Both the position numbers and the translations under genes were made by a program. This document shows positions 36,040 through 45,177 of a stretch of DNA of 64,000 nt, piece by piece. Numbering within the stretch: the first letter of the stretch is position 1; each line of letters starts with the position of its first letter. This DNA comes from Erythrobacter sp. (lineage in GTDB: Bacteria > Pseudomonadota > Alphaproteobacteria > Sphingomonadales > Sphingomonadaceae): positions 7,688 to 71,687 of the forward strand of contig JAHEBH010000003.1 of NCBI GenBank assembly GCA_024642335.1, written 5' to 3'. Under the pieces are notes generated by a model, which was given only the letters and a program-made list of their open reading frames with translations, searched no databases and had not been told where the DNA came from.

Positions 36040-36662
36040 TCGGTAATGAAGATGAAGCGCGGGCCTATTGTACCCGGATCTGCGATGAAGGGGCGATGGC
36101 GCGGCTCGAACGCTTCATTCCGTTGCTCGTCGCGGAGAACGAGCGGCAGAACCTGATTTCCACCAACAGCCTCAATTTCGTATGGCAGCGCCATATTGCG
36201 GACAGCGTTCAACTCTTGTCACATGTTCCACGTGAAACATCACCCTGGCTCGATCTGGGAAGCGGAGCGGGGATGCCGGGGCTGGTGCTGGCGATCGCAA
36301 GGCCCGATCTGACCTTCCATCTCGTCGAATCGCGGAAGCGTCGTGTGGCCTGGCTTGAGCAGGTAAAGGCGCATTTCGGCCTGGAAAATTGCCATATTCA
36401 TGGCGCACGACTGGAAAATGTGGAAACCATGCCTGTGCGCGTAATCTGCGCGCGTGCCTTCGCTCCGCTTGGTAAACTCCTCAGCTTATCCGCGCGCTTT
36501 TCCACACAGGATACGACTTGGCTGTTGCCCAAAGGGCGTTCGGCAGGTCAAGAATTGTCTGAACAACCCGAATCGGTGCGCAAAATGTTCCACGTGGAAC
36601 ACTCACAGACCGATCCGGAAGCAGGAATCGTCAAAGGCACAGGGAGCCCTCCAGTCCAATGA
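36036..36662 (+). CDS. rsmG: 16S rRNA (guanine527-N7)-methyltransferase RsmG (GidB)
   Basis: Methylates G527 of 16S rRNA. The 208-residue protein has [19 protein letters not shown], the SAM-binding [16 protein letters not shown], and [13 protein letters not shown]. Two parS sites lie inside the coding sequence: one encodes HVPRET before the SAM motif and one encodes MFHVEH in the C-terminal tail. It overlaps mnmG and parA by 4 bases each. Confidence 0.95.
   Translation: MIGNEDEARAYCTRICDEGAMARLERFIPLLVAENERQNLISTNSLNFVWQRHIADSVQLLSHVPRETSPWLDLGSGAGMPGLVLAIARPDLTFHLVESRKRRVAWLEQVKAHFGLENCHIHGARLENVETMPVRVICARAFAPLGKLLSLSARFSTQDTTWLLPKGRSAGQELSEQPESVRKMFHVEHSQTDPEAGIVKGTGSPPVQ
36224..36239. 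promoter_or_regulatory. parS: parS site 2 (inside rsmG)
   Basis: TGTTCCACGTGAAACA matches 15 of 16 positions of the parS consensus. It lies within codons of rsmG. Confidence 0.93.
36586..36601. promoter_or_regulatory. parS: parS site 3 (inside rsmG, 58 bases before parA)
   Basis: TGTTCCACGTGGAACA is a perfect 16-base palindrome that differs from the parS consensus only by the symmetric pair of outer changes. It encodes part of the RsmG tail. Confidence 0.93.
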
Positions 36663-37435
36663 TTTGCATCGCCATAGCCAACCAGAAGGGCGGTGTGGGC
36701 AAGACCACCACCGCGATCAACATCGCAACGGCTATGGCTGCAACGGGGTGGAGGACGTTGCTGATCGACCTCGATCCGCAGGGCAATGCCTCGACCGGGA
36801 TCGGTCTCGATGCGGCTCACCGCGATATGTCGAGTTACGATGTGCTGGTTGACCAGATTCCCCTCGATGATTGCATCGTCTCCTCGAAAATCCCCGGCCT
36901 CGACCTGTTGCCCGCCACCGTCGATCTCAGCGGGGCGGAGGTGGAGCTTGTGGGTGTGGAAGATCGCACAAACCGTTTGCGCGATGCCTTGGCCAACCAC
37001 CGCGGCCACGATGTCTGCTTTATCGACTGTCCGCCCTCTCTCGGCTTGCTGACACTCAACGCGCTGTGCGCAGCCGATACGCTTCTGGTCCCGTTGCAGT
37101 GCGAGTTCTTTGCATTGGAGGGATTGAGCCAGCTTTTGCAGACGGTCGAGCAGGTGCAGCAGCGTTTCAACGCAGATCTGGGCATTGTCGGCATCGTTCT
37201 GACCATGTTCGACCGCCGTAACCGCCTGACCGACCAGGTGGCCGACGATGTACGTGAATGCTTGGGCAAGCTTGTCTTTGAGTCCGTAATCCCGCGCAAT
37301 GTGCGCCTGTCCGAGGCACCGAGCCATGGTTTGCCGGCGCTGGTGTACGATCATGCCTGCTCGGGAAGTCGTGCCTATATGGCGCTGGCGCGCGAATTGA
37401 TCGGGCGCCTGCCGCAGGAGAAGGTAGCAGCATGA
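36659..37435 (+). CDS. parA: Chromosome partitioning ATPase ParA
   Basis: A 258-residue deviant-Walker ATPase that moves ParB-parS complexes over the nucleoid. Motifs: ANQKGGVGKTTTAIN at residues 7-21, LLIDLDPQGNAS and FIDCPPSLGLLT. There is no N-terminal extension, as expected of chromosomal (Soj-type) ParA. The start overlaps the rsmG stop and the gene overlaps parB by 4 bases. Confidence 0.97.
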   Translation: MICIAIANQKGGVGKTTTAINIATAMAATGWRTLLIDLDPQGNASTGIGLDAAHRDMSSYDVLVDQIPLDDCIVSSKIPGLDLLPATVDLSGAEVELVGVEDRTNRLRDALANHRGHDVCFIDCPPSLGLLTLNALCAADTLLVPLQCEFFALEGLSQLLQTVEQVQQRFNADLGIVGIVLTMFDRRNRLTDQVADDVRECLGKLVFESVIPRNVRLSEAPSHGLPALVYDHACSGSRAYMALARELIGRLPQEKVAA

Positions 37436-38400
37436 GCACTCAGGAAACCCCGGAAAAACCAGCACAGCGCCGCAAACTGGGCAGGGGGCTGGGTGCGCTG
37501 ATGGGTGAAACCCGCCGTGAAGAGCCTTTGGCGCTATCTACCTCAGGGCGCTTGCACGGCACGGAACATGTTATTTCCCCTTCAGCGAGCGAAACACGCT
37601 CCGAAGGACTGGCGCATCTACCGGTGGCTGCGATAGAGCCCCATCCAGACCAGCCCCGCCGCCATTTTGCAGAGGACGCTCTGGAGGAGCTGGCCGCTTC
37701 CATCGCATCGCGCGGCGTGATCCAGCCTGTGGTGGTGCGTCCCCTGGGTAACGGGCGTTACCAGCTGGTTGCCGGCGAGCGCCGCTGGCGCGCGGCCCAA
37801 AGGGCGCAACTCCATGAAATACCGGCACTAATTCGCGAACTCGGCGATCGTGACGTCATGGCACTGGCGCTGATTGAGAACATCCAGCGCGAAGATCTGA
37901 ACCCGGTGGAGGAAGCCCGCGCTTACCAGCGTCTGGCCGATCTGGAGGAAATGACGCAGGCGGAAATCGCCCGGCTGGTCGAAAAGTCGCGCAGCCACGT
38001 CGCCAATCTGCAGCGCCTGCTGACTCTACCGGACAGCGTGCTCGGCCACCTGGAAACCGGCAAGCTCGATATGGGCCATGCCCGTGCGCTGGTAGGCCGC
38101 GAAAATGCCGCTGAACTGGCCGAACAGGCGATTGCGAAAGGGCTTTCGGTGCGCGAGGTCGAAAAGCTGGCGCGTTCCCTCGACGGCGGCAGGGCGAAGC
38201 AGCGCAAGGCACGCGAACCGCGCGATCTGGCGCAGGATGCCGACATTGCCGCTGTCGAAAACCACCTGGAGGAATTTCTCGGCCTTCCGGTCAAGATCGC
38301 CGCCGATGCAGACCCGCGTTCGGGCGCGGTCACGATCAAATACCGCACGCTCGACCAGCTGGACCTGATCTGTCAGCGCCTGACGGGCGGGGGAATCTGA
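37432..38400 (+). CDS. parB: Chromosome partitioning protein ParB
   Basis: A 322-residue CTP-dependent DNA clamp that loads at parS. An N-terminal KLGRGLGALMGE motif is the typical ParA-stimulating peptide. The CTPase domain has PHPDQPRRHF, GERRWRAAQRA and ALIENIQREDLNPVEEA. The helix-turn-helix (TQAEIARLVEKSRSHVANLQRLL, in part) reads parS, and the C-terminal dimerisation domain closes the protein. Sites for it lie 0.8-3.3 kb upstream. Confidence 0.97.
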   Translation: MSTQETPEKPAQRRKLGRGLGALMGETRREEPLALSTSGRLHGTEHVISPSASETRSEGLAHLPVAAIEPHPDQPRRHFAEDALEELAASIASRGVIQPVVVRPLGNGRYQLVAGERRWRAAQRAQLHEIPALIRELGDRDVMALALIENIQREDLNPVEEARAYQRLADLEEMTQAEIARLVEKSRSHVANLQRLLTLPDSVLGHLETGKLDMGHARALVGRENAAELAEQAIAKGLSVREVEKLARSLDGGRAKQRKAREPRDLAQDADIAAVENHLEEFLGLPVKIAADADPRSGAVTIKYRTLDQLDLICQRLTGGGI

Positions 38401-38537
38401 TCTGGCATCTGATCGGGGTGCCAAAAGTCGCGCCGCGCTACTTCGGCCACAAATAATCACGCGAATTTGCGCAGTTGATCAGCGAAGTTGATCATTGGCG
38501 ATAGCAAGGCTTGCCGCCCCTGACACCTGCGGCTGCG

Positions 38538-39026
38538 TCAGATCCTGCCAGAAAGGAGCCCTGCCAGCTCCTCGATCCCCGCCTGGTCCTCCAGATCGAA
38601 GCGTGAGGGCAGGGGGCTATCCAGATCGATCACGGCAATCACTACGCCGCCGCGCCTGACCGGCACGACCAGTTCCGACCGTGTCTCCGCATCACAGGCG
38701 ATGTGCCCTGGGAAAGCATGGACGTCTTCTACCAGCTGGCTTGTCCCGCTTGCAGCGCATGCACCACAAACTCCTGAAGTCAAAGGGATTCTGATGCAGG
38801 CAGGCCTTCCTGCAAAGGGCCCGAGCACCAATTCGCCATCCACCATGCGGTAAAAGCCCGTCCAGTTCACATCGGGAAGGAATTCCCACAGCAAGGCGGC
38901 AACATTGGCCATATTGGCCACACCGTCGCATTCGCCTGCAGTCAGGGCGTCGGCCGCCCGAAGCAGCTCACGATAGAGCTCCGGCTTCGAAAGCCCTTCG
39001 GAAAAGCGGAAATCGAACATCATCAT
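38538..39026 (-). CDS. msrC: Free methionine-(R)-sulfoxide reductase (GAF domain)
   Basis: A single-GAF-domain protein of about 162 residues that reduces free methionine-R-sulfoxide. The catalytic cysteines are present in the fRMsr arrangement RPACIRIPLTSGVCGACA and HIACDAETRSELVVPV. An additional Cys lies three residues after the second. Several ATGs cluster at 39020-39041; I take 39026. It is convergent with parB. Confidence 0.88.
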   Translation of the reverse strand: MMMFDFRFSEGLSKPELYRELLRAADALTAGECDGVANMANVAALLWEFLPDVNWTGFYRMVDGELVLGPFAGRPACIRIPLTSGVCGACAASGTSQLVEDVHAFPGHIACDAETRSELVVPVRRGGVVIAVIDLDSPLPSRFDLEDQAGIEELAGLLSGRI

Positions 39027-39083
39027 CGCTCTAGCCGCCAAAGCATTTGCCGCAAAGCCCGCTTGGCCCTATTTCCATGCGCC

Positions 39084-40550
39084 ATGACTATCGTGAAAAA
39101 GATCCTTATCGCCCTTGTTGTCATCCTGCTGGTGCTTGTGGCACTGGGCTGGTGGCTGACGCGTGGCTCGGCGCCGCAGTATTCTCTGGAAGAAACCAGC
39201 GGCACCGATCCCGTCCTTGCGGAACCGCAGGAGGAATTCCTGCCCACGGTGGGCGTTTCCACACCGATCGGGTGGCAGGAGGGCGAATTGCCCGTGGCGG
39301 CCGACGGTTTGGTGGTCAATCGCTTCGCCGAAGGGCTCGAGCATCCACGTGTCCTCTATACATTGCCCAATGGCGATGTGCTGGCCGTGCTCACCAATGC
39401 ACCCGAACGGCCGATTGCCGGGGGATGGCTGACCAATCTGGTAGCCGGATTCCTGTTCAGCGAGGCCGGCGCTGCCGTGCCGTCACCCAACCAGATCGTG
39501 CTGCTGCGCGATGCCGATGCCGATGGTGTGGCCGAGGAGCGCCATGTGCTGCGTGACGATCTCGACTCTCCCTCTGGCGTCGCCTGGCACGATGGCAACC
39601 TCTACGTCGCCAACCATGATGCGCTGCTGCGCTTCGATTATGCGCTGGGCGATACACAGATCGTGGGCGAGGCGGAGAAGCTCGCCGACCTGCCGCCTGC
39701 CGGCAACCACTGGATGCGCAATATCCTGCTCAATGAGGAAGGAAACCTCCTCTACATCGCAGTGGGATCGGCATCGAACATCGGCGAAGGCGGGATGGAG
39801 ATCGAAGAGGGGCGCGCGGCGATCCATGAGCTCAACCTCCGGACTGGGCAGGCACGAATTTATGGCGGCGGCTTGCGCAATCCCAACGGGCTCGACTGGA
39901 ACCCCTGGCGCGACGAACTCTGGACCACGGTGAACGAGCGCGACATGCTCGGCCCCGACCTGGTGCCCGACTACCTCACCAATGTCCCGCTGGGCGTGAA
40001 TTACGGCTGGCCGTGGGTCTATTACAACGATGTCTTCGACAATCGCGTGAAAGCGCCGGCGCCGCAATTCCTCACCGAATATACGAGAACGCCCGAATTC
40101 GCGCTCGGCCCGCACGTCGCACCGCTCGGTCTCGTGTTCACGCAGGAAGGCACGCGCATGGGCGAGCGTTTTGCACAAGGCGCCTTCGTGGCCCGCCACG
40201 GATCGTGGAACCGCAACCCACGCGTGGGCTATGACGTTGTTTTCATTGAATTTGACTCCCGCGGCAACCCGCAAGGCAAACCGCTAACCGTGCTCGAGAG
40301 CTTCCTGGCCGGCGACGGGGAGACCAGGGGGCGTCCGACCTGGACAGCGTGGGACCGGACCGGCGCGCTGCTGGTGAGCGATGACACGGGCAATGTGATC
40401 TGGCGCGTGGTCAATCCCAATGCCGAACCGACCGCAGCGCCGGTGCGCAATACGGGCGCACCTCTACCACCCCGCCGCGAGCTGATCGGCGATCCGTCGC
40501 GCGCCTTCGAGGAGCCGCCGGCGAACCTCCCCATGCCGGGAGGCCTCTGA
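39084..40550 (+). CDS. Sorbosone-dehydrogenase-like quinoprotein, membrane anchored
   Basis: A 488-residue six-bladed beta-propeller of the PQQ-dependent glucose/sorbosone dehydrogenase superfamily. An N-terminal helix (ILIALVVILLVLVALGWW) anchors it with the propeller in the periplasm. Propeller motifs include LRNPNGLDWNPW, LGVNYGWPWVYY and GSWNRNPRVGYDVVFIEF. The sugar or alcohol substrate is unknown, and PQQ synthesis genes are not seen here. The C-terminus is proline-rich. A start upstream at 39063 would use TTG and is less likely. Confidence 0.82.
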   Translation: MTIVKKILIALVVILLVLVALGWWLTRGSAPQYSLEETSGTDPVLAEPQEEFLPTVGVSTPIGWQEGELPVAADGLVVNRFAEGLEHPRVLYTLPNGDVLAVLTNAPERPIAGGWLTNLVAGFLFSEAGAAVPSPNQIVLLRDADADGVAEERHVLRDDLDSPSGVAWHDGNLYVANHDALLRFDYALGDTQIVGEAEKLADLPPAGNHWMRNILLNEEGNLLYIAVGSASNIGEGGMEIEEGRAAIHELNLRTGQARIYGGGLRNPNGLDWNPWRDELWTTVNERDMLGPDLVPDYLTNVPLGVNYGWPWVYYNDVFDNRVKAPAPQFLTEYTRTPEFALGPHVAPLGLVFTQEGTRMGERFAQGAFVARHGSWNRNPRVGYDVVFIEFDSRGNPQGKPLTVLESFLAGDGETRGRPTWTAWDRTGALLVSDDTGNVIWRVVNPNAEPTAAPVRNTGAPLPPRRELIGDPSRAFEEPPANLPMPGGL

Positions 40551-40556
40551 GACTTC

Positions 40557-41378
40557 TTACCCGAGCGACTTGCCGGCGCGTCCAGCCAGTTCGGTTATGA
40601 AATGCCATGCAGTGCGGCCCGAGCGGGATCCGCGCCGCTTCGACCATTCGAGCGCTTCTGCCTCGTCCAGATCGAGGCCATATTCCGCCGCATAGCCGCG
40701 CAAGATATCGAGAAACTCGTCCTGCGAGCAGGCGTGGAAGCCCAGCGACAGCCCGAAACGGTCGGCCAGCGCGAGAGTGTCGTCCACCGCATCGCGCGGG
40801 TTGAGCGGGTCGTCCTGTTCGCTGCCGTGGCGCGGAATGATCGCCCGGCGGTTCGAGGTCACCGCCAGCCGCACATTGGCGGGACGTGCCTCAACCCCGC
40901 CGTCGAGCCAGCTGCGCAAATGGCGCGGACCGACGCTGTCGCCCTCGGCAAAGCCGAGATCGTCGATAAAGACGAGGAAGTTGCGCTCGACCTTCGCCAG
41001 CTGCTGGAAAAGCGCAGTGAGCGCGGTCAGCGCATCGGTGGTGACCTGCACCAGCGCGATCGCGCCGCCATCTCCTTGCGCGGCGGCCACGGCAGCGCGA
41101 ACCAGCGCGGATTTGCCCATCCCGCGGGACCCCCACAGCAACATGTCATGCGCCGCCTGCCCCGCAGCCAGCCTTGCGACATTTGACGTCACGGTGCGCT
41201 TCTGTCGGTCAATTCCGCGCAAGAGCGCGAGATCGGGCGCTTCGATGCGCCCAACAGGGTGCGCGGTCCCGTTCCAGACATAGGCAGGCGCGGAAAGCCA
41301 GTCCGCCACTGCGGATGCCTGTGCCTGCGCTTCCAGCGCCTCGGCAATGCGGCGCAACAAATCCTCGGTCCTGTTCAT
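40557..41378 (-). CDS. DUF815 family AAA-type ATPase
   Basis: A 273-residue P-loop ATPase. Walker A is LLWGSRGMGKSALV, Walker B FLVFIDDLGFAEG, followed by the sensor LAVTSNRRAIIPRH. These match the DUF815 group, which is widespread in proteobacteria and resembles IstB/DnaC-like ATPases; its role is not known. The frame stays open a further 512 codons upstream, but that part is antisense to the arylsulfotransferase. The ATG at 41378 (MNRTEDLLRR) is the sensible start. Confidence 0.85.
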   Translation of the reverse strand: MNRTEDLLRRIAEALEAQAQASAVADWLSAPAYVWNGTAHPVGRIEAPDLALLRGIDRQKRTVTSNVARLAAGQAAHDMLLWGSRGMGKSALVRAAVAAAQGDGGAIALVQVTTDALTALTALFQQLAKVERNFLVFIDDLGFAEGDSVGPRHLRSWLDGGVEARPANVRLAVTSNRRAIIPRHGSEQDDPLNPRDAVDDTLALADRFGLSLGFHACSQDEFLDILRGYAAEYGLDLDEAEALEWSKRRGSRSGRTAWHFITELAGRAGKSLG

Positions 41379-41510
41379 GCGCCCTGCCTCGCCCGCCGCA
41401 CCTGCTTCGTCAAGTCGATTGCACTGGCACGGATTTGCCGACAAGATGGAGGCTCCCCCCATTGAGGAGGCACCGCGAGGCGCCGGGGGCATGGTAATGG
41501 AGGGGAAATC

Positions 41511-42917
41511 ATGAAGCAGTGGAAGCTGCGGCGGGTAGCCGCGTGCGTCTTTTCGATCGGGTCTCTGGCCCTGGCGGCCCCAATGGCGGCCGCACCCAGC
41601 GTCTATCCTACCGGCACGACGATCTACGATCCGGAGCAGGCTGACAGCGGCTATACGGTACTGTCCATCCTCGGCACGCGTGCCGTGGTGGTCATCGACA
41701 TGAATGGCCGCGTGGTGAAGCAGTGGGACGATTACAACGTCTCGGCCGGCGGACCTGCCCGCATCCTGCCGGGCGGTATCGTTTTGGCATCGAACGGAGC
41801 TTTCCCTGGCCACCTGGAGACCACCGCGCTGATCGCACGCGATTTCGACGGCAACGAGCTGTGGCGATTCGACCGCGCGGAGGAAATCACCATCCGCCGG
41901 ACCACAGGCGAAGGGGCTGATGCCGTTACAACCGAAGAAAGACAATGGAGCGCCCGCCAGCACCACGACTGGCAGCTTTCGAGTTTCCCTGCGGGATATT
42001 ACTCGCCCGATTTCACGCCCGGCCTCGACGGCGCGCGGACCTTGATCCTTGCCCATGCCAACAAGAGCGATGCAGCGATTGCCGATGTCGTGCTGGAAGA
42101 CGACCGGATCTACGAACTCGACGCCAATGGCGCAATCGTGTGGGACTGGCGCGCCAGCGACCATATCGACGAGCTCGGTTTCAACGTGGCGGAGCGCAAC
42201 GCCATCCGCCGCGGCGGCGCGCGCGACAATTTCGACTGGTTCCACATCAATTCGGCCACCTATCTGGGGCCGAACAAGTGGTATGATGCGGGCGACGAGC
42301 GCTTCCACCCCGACAATGTGATCATCTCCAGCCGGCAGACGAGCATCATTGCCATTATCGCGCGCGATGGCTCGATCGTCTGGCAGTTGGGTCCCGATTA
42401 TGCGGATTCGCTGGCGGAAATGGCGATCGGCCAGATCGTCGGCCAGCACCATGCGCATTTCATTCCCCAGGGCCTGCCGGGGGCGGGCAATCTGCTCGTC
42501 TTCGATAATGGCGGTTCGGGCGGTTATGGCGATCCCAACGCCCTGTCCCCCAACGGCCAGACCGAATATCGCCGCCACAATTCGCGTGTGCTGGAAATCG
42601 ATCCGGTGACGCTGGAAGTGGTGTGGAGGTATGAGGCAGGGAACTTCTTCAGCTTCAACATCAGCGGGGCACAGCGCCTGGAAAACGGCAATACGCTGAT
42701 CACGGAAGGTGCGCCGGGCCGCGTGTTCGAGGTAACCGCGGGCGAACGGCCCCAGATCGTCTGGGAATACCAGAACGCCTCGGGCGCTGGTGGGCCACAG
42801 GTCTATCGCGCCTATCGCCTGCCCTATAACTGGATCCCGCAACTGCCACTGCCCGACGAGGTTGCGCTTGCAGCGCCCGAGCCGGGCACCTTCCATGTGC
42901 CCGGCAGCGTGCAATAG
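41511..42917 (+). CDS. Arylsulfotransferase (ASST) family protein
   Basis: A 468-residue secreted beta-propeller. It has a signal peptide ending AAPMAAAPS, the paired histidines in SARQHHDWQLSS and DWFHINSATYL, and GQHHAHFIPQG, in the order seen in PAPS-independent aryl-sulfate sulfotransferases. Such enzymes move sulfate between phenolic compounds in the periplasm through a sulfo-histidine. Which histidine acts here was not established. It is divergent from the DUF815 gene; GGGGAAATC precedes the start. Confidence 0.82.
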   Translation: MKQWKLRRVAACVFSIGSLALAAPMAAAPSVYPTGTTIYDPEQADSGYTVLSILGTRAVVVIDMNGRVVKQWDDYNVSAGGPARILPGGIVLASNGAFPGHLETTALIARDFDGNELWRFDRAEEITIRRTTGEGADAVTTEERQWSARQHHDWQLSSFPAGYYSPDFTPGLDGARTLILAHANKSDAAIADVVLEDDRIYELDANGAIVWDWRASDHIDELGFNVAERNAIRRGGARDNFDWFHINSATYLGPNKWYDAGDERFHPDNVIISSRQTSIIAIIARDGSIVWQLGPDYADSLAEMAIGQIVGQHHAHFIPQGLPGAGNLLVFDNGGSGGYGDPNALSPNGQTEYRRHNSRVLEIDPVTLEVVWRYEAGNFFSFNISGAQRLENGNTLITEGAPGRVFEVTAGERPQIVWEYQNASGAGGPQVYRAYRLPYNWIPQLPLPDEVALAAPEPGTFHVPGSVQ

Positions 42918-42954
42918 ACTTGGCTTGTCGCCTCGCGCGTTCTAGCGCGGGGCG

Positions 42955-43884
42955 ATGACCGAGAGACTGGCGAATGACGGGCAGGGCATAGCGCGCGCAG
43001 TGGAGCTGCTGCGCGCGGGCCAGCTCGTCGCTGTGCCGACAGAGACGGTCTACGGCCTTGCCGCGCGCGCGGATAGCGAGGATGCCGTCGCCGCGATCTA
43101 TCGCGCCAAGGGCCGCCCCAGCTTCAATCCGCTGATCAGCCATGTATCGAGCGTGGAAATGGCACGGCGCTTGGCGCAATTCGACGAGCGGGCGGAGCGC
43201 CTGGCGGCGCACTTCTGGCCGGGACCGCTCACGCTGGTGCTTCCGCTGCGCGAGGAGGCAGGTGTTGTGCCGGCGGTGACCGCAGGCCTGCCCACGATAG
43301 CGCTGCGCATGCCCGCCCATCCGGTCACGCAGGAGCTGCTGCGCCAGCTCGACCTGCCGCTGGCCGCACCATCGGCAAATCGTAGCATGGGGATCAGTCC
43401 GACCAGCGCCGATCATGTAGCAAGCACGCTCGACGGACGGATCGCGGCGATTCTCGATGGCGGGACCTGCCTGCGCGGGCTGGAATCGACCATTGTCGCC
43501 TTGCGCGAGGGAAATGGCTGGAGCCTGTTGCGCGAAGGCCCGGTGACGCGGGAGGAACTGGAGCAAATACTGGGTTGCCCGCCTGTCGAAGCTGGCAAGG
43601 GGATCGAAGCCCCCGGCCAGCTGGTGCGGCATTATTCACCGGGCAAACCCGTGCGGCTGGAGGCTGGCGAAGCAGCCGAAGGCGAGTTCCTAATCGGGTT
43701 TGGCGAAATCCGGGGCCATAGCAACCTCTCGGATTCGGGCGATCTCGCCCAGGCGGCGGCGCGGCTTTATGCCTGCCTGCATGAGGCGGCCGCATCGCCT
43801 CTTGCGCGCATTGCGGTGGCGCCAATTCCGCAATCAGGGATCGGCGCGGCGATCTGTGATCGCCTGACAAGGGCTGCGGCCTAG
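42955..43884 (+). CDS. L-threonylcarbamoyladenylate synthase (Sua5 type)
   Basis: Makes threonylcarbamoyl-AMP for the t6A37 modification of ANN-decoding tRNAs. The 309-residue protein joins a YrdC domain (about 1-200: VPTETVYGLAARAD, YRAKGRPSFNPLI, APSANRSMGISPT, GLESTIV) to a C-terminal Sua5 domain after a linker (SPGKPVRL). The two-domain form corresponds to Sua5/TsaC2 rather than single-domain TsaC. Confidence 0.94.
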   Translation: MTERLANDGQGIARAVELLRAGQLVAVPTETVYGLAARADSEDAVAAIYRAKGRPSFNPLISHVSSVEMARRLAQFDERAERLAAHFWPGPLTLVLPLREEAGVVPAVTAGLPTIALRMPAHPVTQELLRQLDLPLAAPSANRSMGISPTSADHVASTLDGRIAAILDGGTCLRGLESTIVALREGNGWSLLREGPVTREELEQILGCPPVEAGKGIEAPGQLVRHYSPGKPVRLEAGEAAEGEFLIGFGEIRGHSNLSDSGDLAQAAARLYACLHEAAASPLARIAVAPIPQSGIGAAICDRLTRAAA

Positions 43885-43888
43885 AACG

Positions 43889-44746
43889 TCAGCCTTGTTC
43901 CTCGACTGCGGCATCTGGCTCGGTCACCGCTTCGTCTGCGCCGCTATCCATTCCGGGCAGTGGAGCAAGCCCGCAATCCACGTCGCCTCCGCCGATTTGC
44001 GTGACCGAACATGTCGCATGACCATAAATGTCGACATTGCCTCTTCCACCGATCGAAATGTCAGCGTCGTCCGAAACCGAGAGACTGACATCGCCCGTAC
44101 CCCCGATGGTGATATCGGCGGTTTCGCTGCTCAGTTGCGCCGCGTTGATTTCGCCCGATCCGCCGATGAAGATGGTCGTCTCCTTCGCCACGCCTGAAAG
44201 TGTGATCTCGCCCGATCCGGCGATGGCAATCTCGGCCTCGTCCACCTTCATGCCGGTGATCACCAGCTCGCTTTCGCGTCCGGTTATGGCTGCCGAGAAT
44301 TTGTCGCCTTCGACACGGTCGATCGTCATATCTCCATATCCGGTCAGCGCGACTGCGCTGAGCGAGGGCAGGGTGACATAGAAGGTGGCCTCCTGGAGCC
44401 TGGGCCAATTGTCCATATCGAACCCTTCCGGCGGGGCGATTGTCAGGCGGCCATTCGAAACATGGGCCTCCAGAGTGCCGATCGCGCGGGCGGACCCTTC
44501 GGACCGGACGGAGAATTCCTCGCCGTAGGTAACCACGACATCCTGCGGCCCGTTGCTGAAGATTTCCGTGAAGTCGGCCAGGTCATATTCCATCGAGGTC
44601 GGCCCATTGGCGGTGAAATCGCCAACGCTCACCTCGACGGCATCAGGCTCCTCCAGGATGATGGCCGCAGTTCCTGTGGCGAGAGCGCCTGCAGCGACCG
44701 CCAGCAGGATTTCCCTCTTTCTCAGTCTGGGTTTTTCGCCGGCCAC
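43889..44746 (-). CDS. GIN-domain (DUF2807) membrane-anchored protein, copy 1
   Basis: A 285-residue protein with one N-terminal membrane helix (ILLAVAAGALATGTAAIIL) and a long repetitive beta-structure of the putative auto-transporter adhesin head (GIN/DUF2807) type. It shows repeats such as EIAIAGSGEITLSG, IFIGGSGEINAA and ITIGGTGDVSLS, and ends in an acidic tail. Function is unknown; such domains form right-handed beta-solenoids. It is one of two such genes flanking a small lipoprotein gene on the same strand. Confidence 0.8.
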   Translation of the reverse strand: MAGEKPRLRKREILLAVAAGALATGTAAIILEEPDAVEVSVGDFTANGPTSMEYDLADFTEIFSNGPQDVVVTYGEEFSVRSEGSARAIGTLEAHVSNGRLTIAPPEGFDMDNWPRLQEATFYVTLPSLSAVALTGYGDMTIDRVEGDKFSAAITGRESELVITGMKVDEAEIAIAGSGEITLSGVAKETTIFIGGSGEINAAQLSSETADITIGGTGDVSLSVSDDADISIGGRGNVDIYGHATCSVTQIGGGDVDCGLAPLPGMDSGADEAVTEPDAAVEEQG

Positions 44747-44772
44747 TTCGTCTTCGCCCCCTTCCGCAGTTG

Positions 44773-45102
44773 CTAGTCTTCCTGCTCCATCGGAATCGTC
44801 GGTATCAGCGCATCCATTTCCCGCCGTACGGCGATGGCCTCACGGCATGCCTGATCATTGCCCTGGTCGCAATCCTCGACCAGCATGGCATATTCGCGCT
44901 CCAGCTTGCCCAACTCTTCTTCGCGGCGCCGGATTTCGCGGCCGCGTGTCTCGTCCGCTTCGGACTGGCTGGTGGTGGCCACATCGACCGCAGAACTGGC
45001 CAACCTGACGGGAGCCGTCGCCACCTCGGCAACAGCCTTGGCCAGGCAGCCGCCCAGCAACAGAGGGGCGGCAATGGCCAGGATCACTATCTGGAGTCGC
45101 AT
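44773..45102 (-). CDS. Small lipoprotein, unknown function
   Basis: A 109-residue protein with a lipoprotein signal (IVILAIAAPLLLGGC, Cys19). The mature part starts with AKAVAEVATAPVRLASSAVDVATTSQ and ends in a charged helix (REIRRREEELGKLEREYAMLVEDCDQ, in part) likely to form a coiled coil. It lies between the two GIN-domain genes, 26 and 75 bases from them. Confidence 0.75.
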   Translation of the reverse strand: MRLQIVILAIAAPLLLGGCLAKAVAEVATAPVRLASSAVDVATTSQSEADETRGREIRRREEELGKLEREYAMLVEDCDQGNDQACREAIAVRREMDALIPTIPMEQED

Positions 45103-45177
45103 GGGCAGATCCTATCGCAAAATTTCCTGCGACAGCAATGACCTGCGTTTGCTTATCGGGCAATGAACGTGGCTGGT

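Noticed and set aside
41379-42914. 512-codon in-frame extension of the DUF815 ATPase on the minus strand
   Set aside because: It is antisense to a clear arylsulfotransferase gene, has no domain resemblance, and the DUF815 family starts at MNRTEDLL. Long stop-free antisense frames are common in GC-rich genes.
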